Shown piece by piece: positions 1-6,243 of a stretch of 11,081 nucleotides of DNA. This DNA is from JADFOJ01 sp041580235 (lineage in GTDB: Bacteria > Planctomycetota > Phycisphaerae > Phycisphaerales > SM1A02): positions 1-11,081 of the forward strand of contig JBFGEG010000109.1 in NCBI GenBank assembly GCA_041580235.1, written 5' to 3'. The position numbers and the translations under genes are program-made. The notes beneath the pieces were generated by a model. The model did no database searches. It saw nothing but the letters and a program-made list of their open reading frames with translations, and was not told where the DNA came from. How positions within the stretch are numbered: position 1 is the stretch's first letter; every line of letters begins with the position of its first letter.

Positions 1-2
1 AA

Positions 3-1394
3 GATCGGCCGCTGAACCTGGCGGCCCGTCTTCCGGGGCCGTCCGGTTCCGCCCGTCCCGACATGCGGGCTCCGCCAACCACCCCCCAACGCAAGGGGCG
101 GGACGCCCGCGCACCGAGGACGCCCGCGGCTCCGCTGGAGGTCCGTATCGGGCAGAACTGGATGGCCTGGGTGGGCGCGATCGTCATCGTGATCGGCGCC
201 GCCTTCCTGGTGAAGCTCGGCTACGAGTCGGGCTGGTGGTCGGTGCTCCCGGCGATGACCCGCTGCCTGTTGGTGGCGGGGTTCGGCATGCTGCTGGTCG
301 TCGGAGGCGAGGTGGCCTTGCGGCGGATCGGCGTCGCCGCCTCCGTGGGTCTCTTCGGGGCGGGCATGGGCACGCTGTACCTGGACGCGTACGCCGCCTT
401 CGCGTGGTTCGAGCCCGCGGTCGTGTCGCGTGAGTGGGCGTTCACCCTGATGGCTCTCGTGGCCCTGTCGGGTTTCGCGCTCACCCTGCACACCCGCTTC
501 CTCACGATCGGTGTGCTGTCGATCGTGGGCGGCTATCTCACACCCTGGCTGCTTCGGGGCGGCACCTCCCACGTCGTCGAGATCGGGGCGTTCCTCACGA
601 TGCTCCTGACCATCTCGCTGGCGCTGTCGGCGGCGCACCCCAGGAGCTTCCGGGCCCTGCGTTACGTGGCCATGGGCGGTCAGGCCCTCGTCGGGCTGGG
701 CTGGGTCTTCGGCGCCATGCAGGTCAACTGGGTGGCGGCGCTGGTGCTGGTCGCGGTCTGGTGGGGGGCGATCCTCGCCGAGGTGCTGCTGGCCGCCCTC
801 CGCGGTCAGTCCGCCGTCGGCAACGTCGTGGCCGTCGTGCTGTCGACGGCGTGGTTCGTCACCGTCGGGTGCTGGATGCTCGCCGAGAGCCAGCCGCCGG
901 GCTTCAACTGGCTGGGGACGTTCACCCTGTCGGTGGGCGTCGTGGCGGCCGCGCTCGCCGCGCTGTTCGGTCCGCCGTTGACGGGGCTGTCGCGGCCCAA
1001 GGGGGCCATCGACGGTCTCTCGATCGCCTTGTGGGCGCAGGCCGCGGTCCTGCTCACGGTCGCCGTGGCGGTTCAGTTCGACGGCTTCGGCCAGTCGATC
1101 GGGTGGCTGGCCATCGGGCTGGGCTCGATCGAGATCGGCCGGCGTCTGCGTCTTCGCGCGCTGGACATCTTCGGCCTGGTCGTGGGGGCGCTGGCGTTGG
1201 GCCGCGTGACCGTGCTCGACTGGAACCTGACGCCGTTGAGCCGGCCGTTGCTCATGCTGGAGCAGGCGACCGTGACCGGCTGGTCGATCCTCGCCCTGAC
1301 TGCAGTCGTCGCCACGCACGCCGCGGCCCGGCGGCTTCGTGAGGTCTGGACCACGATGCCGATAGTGCTCGCCGGGCTGGGGACCCTCGGCTGA
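3..1394 (+). CDS. DUF2339-type polytopic membrane protein, N-terminal part (open at left edge, ends at an in-frame TGA)
   Basis: Integral inner-membrane protein of unknown function with about 14-15 hydrophobic helices. After a Pro/Ala/Arg-rich hydrophilic lead it has the family-like entry RIGQNWMAWVGAIVIVIGAA, then a Gly-rich LFGAGMGTLYLDAYAAF segment and GGYLTPWLL, which I recognise as DUF2339 signatures. The first ATG is at 63, but the frame has no stop back to base 3 and no clear Shine-Dalgarno precedes the ATG. The true start is therefore probably upstream of the window, where family members usually carry a soluble or coiled-coil region. The reading frame ends at TGA 1392-1394 in the middle of a hydrophobic segment, and the same frame continues without another stop to 2999. 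I infer that this is the first half of one gene of about 980 or more codons. The family assignment is fairly sure; the molecular function is not known. Confidence 0.8.
   Translation, partial: DRPLNLAARLPGPSGSARPDMRAPPTTPQRKGRDARAPRTPAAPLEVRIGQNWMAWVGAIVIVIGAAFLVKLGYESGWWSVLPAMTRCLLVAGFGMLLVVGGEVALRRIGVAASVGLFGAGMGTLYLDAYAAFAWFEPAVVSREWAFTLMALVALSGFALTLHTRFLTIGVLSIVGGYLTPWLLRGGTSHVVEIGAFLTMLLTISLALSAAHPRSFRALRYVAMGGQALVGLGWVFGAMQVNWVAALVLVAVWWGAILAEVLLAALRGQSAVGNVVAVVLSTAWFVTVGCWMLAESQPPGFNWLGTFTLSVGVVAAALAALFGPPLTGLSRPKGAIDGLSIALWAQAAVLLTVAVAVQFDGFGQSIGWLAIGLGSIEIGRRLRLRALDIFGLVVGALALGRVTVLDWNLTPLSRPLLMLEQATVTGWSILALTAVVATHAAARRLREVWTTMPIVLAGLGTLG
1392..1394 (+). other. In-frame TGA interrupting the DUF2339 gene
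   Basis: The codon lies within a membrane segment reading IVLAGLGTLG-stop-LGVCAAQ, in the same frame as both flanking coding parts. Bases 1395-1430 in that frame contain no further stop. One change from TGG (Trp) to TGA would explain it. UGA is used as a normal stop by several genes here (sigma factor, pepC, lipoprotein, AsmA-like protein), so a code in which UGA means Trp is unlikely. A point nonsense mutation or a base-call error is the simplest reading. Confidence 0.85.
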
Positions 1395-1430
1395 CTCGGC
1401 GTCTGCGCAGCCCAGTGCCGCGGGCTGACG

Positions 1431-2999
1431 TTGACCGGCACGTGGCTGGCCGGCGCCGTCGTGCTCATCGCGCTCCAGGGCGTCGGCCGACGGCAGCGCT
1501 ACCTGGAGATCGGCCTGCTCGTGCTGTGGGCCACGGCCGGCAAGTGGCTCCTGGTGGACGCCGCGATGCGTCGCGCTGCTCCCGGCTGGGACCCGACCGC
1601 GCAGACACCGGTGTTGAACTGGCAGATGGGCATGGCTGCGGCCATCGTGCTCGTCGGGTGGTGGGCGTCGCGTGTCATGGCGCGTCGCACACGCGAGGGC
1701 GTGCCGGAGGCCTACTCGGGATCGCGTGGCTGGCAGATCGTGTTTCTGATCGGCTCGGTGTTCCTGCTGGTCGGGCTCAGCTTCGAGCTCGACCGCATCG
1801 TGGGGTCGCTGCAGGCGGCCGGACGCGCGCCCACCCTGCCCTTCGGGCAGCTCCGCGGACTGCTCTTCACGATGCTGTGGGCGATGGGGTCGGTGGGCAT
1901 CGGCATGGTGGCCAGGTCCCTGTTCGCGGGCCGCCCCGACGCGCTGGCCGGCCGCGGATCCGGTCTGCTGGTTCGCTTCTCCTGGATGCTGCTGGCGGCG
2001 TGCGCGGCCAAATGGATTCTGGGCGACACGTTCTACTGGGCGATGGTCCGAGCCGGCGGAGCCGCGTGGCCGCTGCTCAACCTCCAGATGCTGGCGGGGG
2101 TGGTGGTGGCGGGGTCGGCCATCCTGCTGTATCGCCTGACGTCGCCGGCCGCCGCAGGCCGGACGGCCGGGGCTTCACCGCGCTTCGGGTGGATGGCCCT
2201 CGGCGCCTGCGTGCTGCCGGCGGCGGCCCTGCTGCTTCTGTGGGGGCTGAGCTTCGAGATCGAGCGGGCCATCGGCCGCGCCGAGGCGGCGGACGGCTTT
2301 GCGTCGCTATGGTCGGCGGCGCACCTGCGGCTGCTGTGGCTCACGCTGCTCTGGGGTGCGGGCGGGCTGGCCATGATGCTGTGGACGCGGCTGCGTCACT
2401 CGCTGTCGATGCTGGTCGTGGGCTGGGCCGTTCTGGTGCTGTCGGCGCTCGTTTGGCTCCTGATCGACACACTCGCGTTTCGCGTGCTCGAGGGCGTGGT
2501 CACGGCGCCGGTGGTCGGAAACCTCCAGTTCCTCATCGGAGCCGTGACCGTGCTGATGCTCGCCGCGGCGCTGTGGCTCGTGCGGACGGGGGCCGCCCGG
2601 GACGCCTTGCCCGTGGCGTTCACCGCCGGCCTCGGGTTCGCGCTGATGGGGCTGATCGGCCTGTGGCTGGGCAGCCTGGAGATCGACCGGTTCTTCGCGC
2701 CGGAGTCGGGCCGGGTCGAGACGCACGCAGCGATGGCCCGGCAGACGGGGCTGAGCATTTACTGGGGGCTCTACGCCATCGTCGCGGTGGCGCTCGGCTT
2801 CGCGAGACGCTCGGCCGCCTGCCGCTATGCGGGCCTGGCCCTGCTGGCCCTCACCCTGGCCAAGGTGGTGACGGTGGACATGGCCGAGGTGCGCTACGTC
2901 TACCGGGTGATGTCGTTCATCGGCGTGGGGTTGCTGCTGGTCGCGACGTCGGTCGGCTACTCGAAGCTCGCGCCGAAGATGATGGCCGCCAAGGAATAG
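1431..2999 (+). CDS. DUF2339-type polytopic membrane protein, C-terminal part
   Basis: Continuation of the same frame after the TGA, with about 14-15 more membrane helices. It ends with LALLALTLAKVVTVDMAEV and YRVMSFIGVGLLLVA, which match the typical DUF2339 C-terminus as I know it (K-x4-D followed by a Y/R-I/V-x-S-F helix). The only nearby initiator is TTG at 1431, with no Shine-Dalgarno before it, so independent translation is doubtful. Homology probably starts right after the stop at 1395. It contains internal repeats marked by KWLLVD / KWILGD / VWLLID / KVVTVD and by LNWQM / LNLQM / GNLQF and SFEL / SFEI / SLEI. It ends 7 bases before the convergent TPR gene. Whether a functional product is made depends on the TGA being real. 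Confidence 0.78.
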   Translation: MTGTWLAGAVVLIALQGVGRRQRYLEIGLLVLWATAGKWLLVDAAMRRAAPGWDPTAQTPVLNWQMGMAAAIVLVGWWASRVMARRTREGVPEAYSGSRGWQIVFLIGSVFLLVGLSFELDRIVGSLQAAGRAPTLPFGQLRGLLFTMLWAMGSVGIGMVARSLFAGRPDALAGRGSGLLVRFSWMLLAACAAKWILGDTFYWAMVRAGGAAWPLLNLQMLAGVVVAGSAILLYRLTSPAAAGRTAGASPRFGWMALGACVLPAAALLLLWGLSFEIERAIGRAEAADGFASLWSAAHLRLLWLTLLWGAGGLAMMLWTRLRHSLSMLVVGWAVLVLSALVWLLIDTLAFRVLEGVVTAPVVGNLQFLIGAVTVLMLAAALWLVRTGAARDALPVAFTAGLGFALMGLIGLWLGSLEIDRFFAPESGRVETHAAMARQTGLSIYWGLYAIVAVALGFARRSAACRYAGLALLALTLAKVVTVDMAEVRYVYRVMSFIGVGLLLVATSVGYSKLAPKMMAAKE

Positions 3000-3006
3000 A
3001 CGTTCT

Positions 3007-4608
3007 CTAATCCTCTTCCAGCCAGACCTTCTCCAGCAGCGTCTTGAACGCGGTGGGGCCCATCGGGGCCAATCCCTCCGCGATCATGTCGCGGTTTTTG
3101 AGCTGGTGACCGATGTAGGCAAGCAGCAGGCCGTGCAGGTCGCGGTCGCGATCGGCCCGCTCCAGCAGCTCGCGCAGTCTCTGGGAGGCGAGGCTCAACC
3201 GCGCCGCACTTGGAAGAAGGCTCGATTCGTACTGCACGTCGATCAGCTCGGGATGCCTGGTGAGCAGGCCGCGCAGCGTCAGTGCCGCCGGCAGGTAGAG
3301 CCCGGCCCCGATCTGGGCGTGACCCAGCCCCGCGGTGGCCAGCGGATGGCCCGGCGTGAATCGCAGGGCCCGCTCGAAGCGCCGCTCCGCCCAGAAGTAT
3401 TCACCGTCACGAAGCGACTCCTCCGCCGATCTCATGAGCTCGTTGAAGCGCGACTCGTCCCGGCTGCTGAGCTGGCCGACCTGCAGTCCGTGACGCAGCG
3501 CCTGAGCCATCGCTTCGATGGCCGCCGTCGTCTTGGGCAGTTCAACTGCGGCTCCGCCCGGCCCGCCCATCGATTCGGGAAGACCCGGCGTCGCCGCGGG
3601 CTCGCCGTCTGGAGCAGCGGGGCCGGTCGCGGTTTCATCGACCGGGACCACCACCCCCGCCAGCTGGTTGCGCAGCGCTTCGAACTGCAGATCAAGGTCG
3701 GCCAGCGACGCCGACTGATCCGTGTCCCCTGCGGGCTGGGCATGTTCGGCGACGCGCTGCATGATGTCGAGATACGAGGACTCCACCGGCAGCTCGATCC
3801 TGTTCGTGGCGGCGAGGTCCGACTCGAGGCGGCCCGGGTCCACCGGCGTGTCACCGGTCTCCGGCGGCAGGAGGTCGCGGAAGCTGACCTCGAAGGCGGC
3901 GCCGATTGATGTTCCCAGACCGGCCCGGGCGTCTTCGAGCGTGCGGGCCATGTCGTAGCTGTTCAGCCCGATGAGCTGGCCCTGCTGCTGGACGAGCGAA
4001 AGCTGCACGCCCATCAGACTGGAAGCGGTCGCCGCGATGCGACGCCCCTCCTCGTCCTGGAGCAGGCCGACGATCTGGGCGTCGTTGGCCGACGCGTACA
4101 CGGACGACGTCGTGCTCGAGATGGCGACCCGGTCCAGTGCCAGACGCTGGCTGAAGACGCTGCTGGACTCGACCGGTGTGTCGGCGAAGTTGGTGAGGTT
4201 CGAGCCCCTCGTGGCCGTGCGGTATTCGACCTCGTTCAGGAACTGGCCGAAACGCAGGTTCTCCATGGAGGTGCGGGCGGCGATGAAGCTGGGGGCGGAA
4301 AAGGCCGCGTCGGCCCGCTCGCGGAACAGGTCGTCCGAACCCGTCTCGCCGCGAAAGTCATATTCGGCCAGGTACCCGACCGTGCCCCGGAAGCCCCGGC
4401 CGCCCGCGACGTTGCCGGTGACCAGCAGGTTTCGGCCTCGATAGTCCGGTAACGAGACGGGCGAGTTGAACCGCGAGCCTCCCGCGGCCGGGTTGGCGTC
4501 CAGGGCGTTGCCGGAACCAAGCTCGTACTGCCCCGGGCAGGACTCCGACCACGTCCCGGCCAGCGCGAATCCGACGGCCAACAGTGCCGCGGCCTCACGA
4601 GCTCGCAT
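3007..4608 (-). CDS. Secreted protein with C-terminal TPR repeats
   Basis: This 533-residue protein has an N-terminal signal-like segment (Arg-rich start, hydrophobic residues 7-19, then small/polar residues with a Cys at 24). A lipoprotein is not supported because no LxGC box is present. Residues 30-240 are a Ser/Asn/Gly-rich region of no domain I recognise, with LDANPAAGG, GRNLLVTGNVAGGRGFRG and other patterned stretches. Residues 325-360 are a Pro/Ala/Gly linker. Residues 385-455 hold about two TPR-like helix pairs (SAEESLRDGEYFWAERRFER, then ALRFTPGHPLATAGLGHAQI), followed by a helical tail. It starts 15 bases after the anti-sigma stop with a good GGGGAG ribosome site, so it is very probably the last gene of the sigma operon. 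It may be a scaffold or sensor partner, or the regulated envelope component. The protein family has no name I know. Confidence 0.75.
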   Translation of the reverse strand: MRAREAAALLAVGFALAGTWSESCPGQYELGSGNALDANPAAGGSRFNSPVSLPDYRGRNLLVTGNVAGGRGFRGTVGYLAEYDFRGETGSDDLFRERADAAFSAPSFIAARTSMENLRFGQFLNEVEYRTATRGSNLTNFADTPVESSSVFSQRLALDRVAISSTTSSVYASANDAQIVGLLQDEEGRRIAATASSLMGVQLSLVQQQGQLIGLNSYDMARTLEDARAGLGTSIGAAFEVSFRDLLPPETGDTPVDPGRLESDLAATNRIELPVESSYLDIMQRVAEHAQPAGDTDQSASLADLDLQFEALRNQLAGVVVPVDETATGPAAPDGEPAATPGLPESMGGPGGAAVELPKTTAAIEAMAQALRHGLQVGQLSSRDESRFNELMRSAEESLRDGEYFWAERRFERALRFTPGHPLATAGLGHAQIGAGLYLPAALTLRGLLTRHPELIDVQYESSLLPSAARLSLASQRLRELLERADRDRDLHGLLLAYIGHQLKNRDMIAEGLAPMGPTAFKTLLEKVWLEED

Positions 4609-4615
4609 GTTCAGG

Positions 4616-4621
4616 CTCCCC
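4616..4621 (-). promoter_or_regulatory. Shine-Dalgarno for the secreted TPR gene
   Basis: GGGGAG on the minus strand lies 7 bases before the ATG at 4608. It sits in the 15-base gap after the anti-sigma stop, which supports both this start and co-transcription with the anti-sigma gene. Confidence 0.6.
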
Positions 4622-4623
4622 TT

Positions 4624-5505
4624 TTATCGCACGTCCTCCAGCAGGGCTTCCTGCATGTGCTCCGCGACCTTCCGCACATCCTCGGCGAGGCAGACCACCA
4701 GCAGGTAGCAGCGGTTCCCGTGGCTCCATAACAAAACGTCCTTCCGGCACCGCTGGTTCTCCGGAATCTTATCGGTGGTGATGGGCAGTCTCGCCAGGGA
4801 AGCGTCGCCTTCGATCCTGAACTGTCGCCGGTCGGGGACGATATGGAGGCTGGCCAGCCCCGGACGGTCGCCCCGACGCACGTAGAACAGATGGCACCCG
4901 CGGTCGCAGTGGGGGACCTCGCAGGCGTGGCCTCCGGCAAACTCGTATCCCACGGCGCGAAGGTCCGGGACCTGCTCGAGAAACCCGGCCAGCTCCATGC
5001 CGGCCCGCTCCGGTGTCCGGTACTCGATGCGGGCGTCGAGAGAGCCGGGATCGCCGGCGCAGGTCACATGCTCGCCCGCCACCGCCGCCGCCGCCTCACC
5101 CGCGACATCCACCCTCCGGTCACCGCGCCAGGTGTCGATCGGCCGGCCGAAGACGCCGAAGAGGATCGCCCCGGCGACGAGCGCCAGCGACGCCGCCACC
5201 GCGAAGACGTTGGGTCGAGCCGGGCTCCGCCACCAGGCGAGGGGCGAGGCGTCGCCGTCTCGTTTCCGGCCGGTCTCGACGTCCGCCCCTGCGGTCCGGA
5301 CACGGTCGGCCAGGCCCGCGGGGACCGGCGGGGTCTCGGCGTTCAGGACCGAGCCGACCCGGTCCTTCAGCTTCCGCTCGAACTCGACGGCGGCCGCAAG
5401 CTGCGGATCATCACGCAACTGCCTCTCGACCCGCGTGGCCTCGTCCTCAGGCAGCTCGCCGTCGCAATAGAGGCGGATGGTCCTTGGTGTCGGTGTGTTG
5501 CTCAT
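4624..5505 (-). CDS. Membrane-anchored anti-sigma factor with Cys-rich extracytoplasmic domain
   Basis: This 293-residue protein is predicted to hold the adjacent ECF sigma factor inactive at the membrane. Residues 9-48 (RLYCDGELPEDEATRVERQL and following) match the helical anti-sigma domain, but only C14 remains of the usual zinc HxxxCxxC set. One membrane helix spans about 99-119. The outer domain at about 165-290 resembles the C-terminal domain of RsiW-like regulators: a VGYEFAGGHACEV strand, an HLFYVRRGDR strand, a DVLLWSHGNRCYLLVV strand, then a DVRKVAEHM helix. It carries seven Cys (149, 195, 200, 204, 253, 266, 272), including C200-D-R-G-C-H205, a CX3CH pattern. The gene lies 112 bases downstream of the sigma gene and 15 bases before the TPR gene. 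The role follows from fold and position; the signal sensed is unknown, with redox, metal or heme as inferred possibilities. Confidence 0.8.
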   Translation of the reverse strand: MSNTPTPRTIRLYCDGELPEDEATRVERQLRDDPQLAAAVEFERKLKDRVGSVLNAETPPVPAGLADRVRTAGADVETGRKRDGDASPLAWWRSPARPNVFAVAASLALVAGAILFGVFGRPIDTWRGDRRVDVAGEAAAAVAGEHVTCAGDPGSLDARIEYRTPERAGMELAGFLEQVPDLRAVGYEFAGGHACEVPHCDRGCHLFYVRRGDRPGLASLHIVPDRRQFRIEGDASLARLPITTDKIPENQRCRKDVLLWSHGNRCYLLVVCLAEDVRKVAEHMQEALLEDVR

Positions 5506-5617
5506 AGAACGGCTGCCCGAATCGTCGAGGCGGCAAATCGACGTTGATTGTAGTTCTGCGCTCTGCCCGCTTCAGATGCGCCCCGCGTCGTCCGCGCCTC
5601 GTCCACTCCCTTGTGCA

Positions 5618-6178
5618 TCAACCACGCTCCCGGCCGATTTCTTCGGCCAATTCCGCCAATTGGTCGGCGAGGATGCTCCGGGCGCGGTGCAGCCGGCTCA
5701 TCACGGTTCCGATCGGAATGTCCTGAATCTCGGCGATCTCGCGGTACTTCAGCCCCTCCACGGCCCACAGCAGGAGGACCGTCCGATATTCCGGTCGGAG
5801 ATGCTCGATGGCCGTCTTGAGCCGCTCGTCCACGTGCTCCCAGTCGAGGCTGCCCATGTTCCAGGCCGGGCCGGGCTCGTCGGGACCGGGCGTCTCCGCC
5901 GCCGCCTCGTGCAGCTCGTCCACCGACAGAGGCGCCCGCTTCGCCTTGGACAGACGCGTGTAAAAGACGTTGTGGAGGATCTTGAACAGCCACGGCCGGA
6001 TCCCGCCCCCCTGCTCCTCAAAACGATCGGCGACCCGCAGCGCCTTGAGGTAGGTCTCCTGCACCAGGTCCGATGCCTCGTCGGGATGACGCACCAGCTG
6101 GAGAGCCAGCCGGTACACCGCCTCGAGGTGCTCGAGAGACAGGGATTCGAACGCTTGGCGGTCCACGGCAGCAAGCAA
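5618..6178 (-). CDS. ECF-type RNA polymerase sigma factor
   Basis: This 186-residue sigma-70 family protein directs RNA polymerase to a specific promoter set. Region 2 lies at about 15-80: DLVQETYLKAL is the conserved core-binding helix, and RPWLFKILHNVFYTRL is region 2.3/2.4. A 35-residue Pro/Glu-rich linker follows. Region 4 is at about 115-172, with LRPEYRTVLLLWAVEGLKYREIA and the recognition helix IPIGTVMSRLHRAR. Regions 1 and 3 are absent, as expected for ECF factors. The start is uncertain: TTG at 6178 has a GGAGGGG 15 bases upstream, and GTG at 6166 would remove four residues without touching a domain. No in-frame ATG lies nearby. It is divergent from metG (65-base gap) and heads the sigma / anti-sigma / TPR operon. 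The family is certain; the regulon is unknown. Confidence 0.92.
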   Translation of the reverse strand: MLAAVDRQAFESLSLEHLEAVYRLALQLVRHPDEASDLVQETYLKALRVADRFEEQGGGIRPWLFKILHNVFYTRLSKAKRAPLSVDELHEAAAETPGPDEPGPAWNMGSLDWEHVDERLKTAIEHLRPEYRTVLLLWAVEGLKYREIAEIQDIPIGTVMSRLHRARSILADQLAELAEEIGRERG

Positions 6179-6229
6179 GGGTAGCCCACGACGCCCCTCC
6201 CGTCCCCATCGAAACGGTGCCGGGGCACG

Positions 6230-6235
6230 TAGAAT
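6230..6235 (+). promoter_or_regulatory. Candidate -10 box for metG (TAGAAT), possibly giving a leaderless mRNA
   Basis: TAGAAT matches the sigma-70 -10 consensus at five of six bases and ends 8 bases before the metG ATG at 6244. Transcription would then begin at or within a base or two of the ATG. No Shine-Dalgarno is visible in front of metG, which fits a leaderless message. A possible -35 (TCGAAA, 6209-6214) is weak and its 15-base spacing is short. Confidence 0.35.
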
Positions 6236-6243
6236 GGCCGAGC

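Larger units (their letters stand above)
1197..2999 (+). repeat. Internal protein repeats of about 115-155 residues in the DUF2339 protein
   Basis: Four and a half degenerate units can be aligned by eye. Each has a helix ending in [K/R/V]-x4-D (GRVTVLD near 1200-1220, KWLLVD at 1542-1559, KWILGD at 2010-2027, VWLLID at 2451-2468, KVVTVD at 2862-2879). An [LG]-N-[LW]-Q helix follows, then a helix ending S-[FL]-E-[IL]-[ED]-R, then a Trp- or Tyr-containing helix pair. Spacing between successive D positions is roughly 113, 156, 147 and 137 residues. The TGA falls inside the first unit, where the S-F-E-L helix would lie. The repeats show that both halves belong to one repetitive membrane protein. 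Confidence 0.55.

Noticed and set aside
200..3000. UGA decoded as tryptophan or selenocysteine to explain the in-frame stop
   Set aside because: UGA ends several other genes in the window. No selenocysteine insertion hairpin is evident after 1394, and the site is in a membrane helix, not a redox motif.
1415..3010. 531-residue plus-strand frame overlapping the second DUF2339 half
   Set aside because: Arg/Gly/Ala-rich translation with no hydrophobic pattern; the other frame encodes the family motifs.
5547..5552. TACAAT as a promoter for the anti-sigma gene (minus strand)
   Set aside because: Good -10 match, but the best -35 at the right distance (CTGAAG) matches only half the consensus, so it is not listed as a feature.
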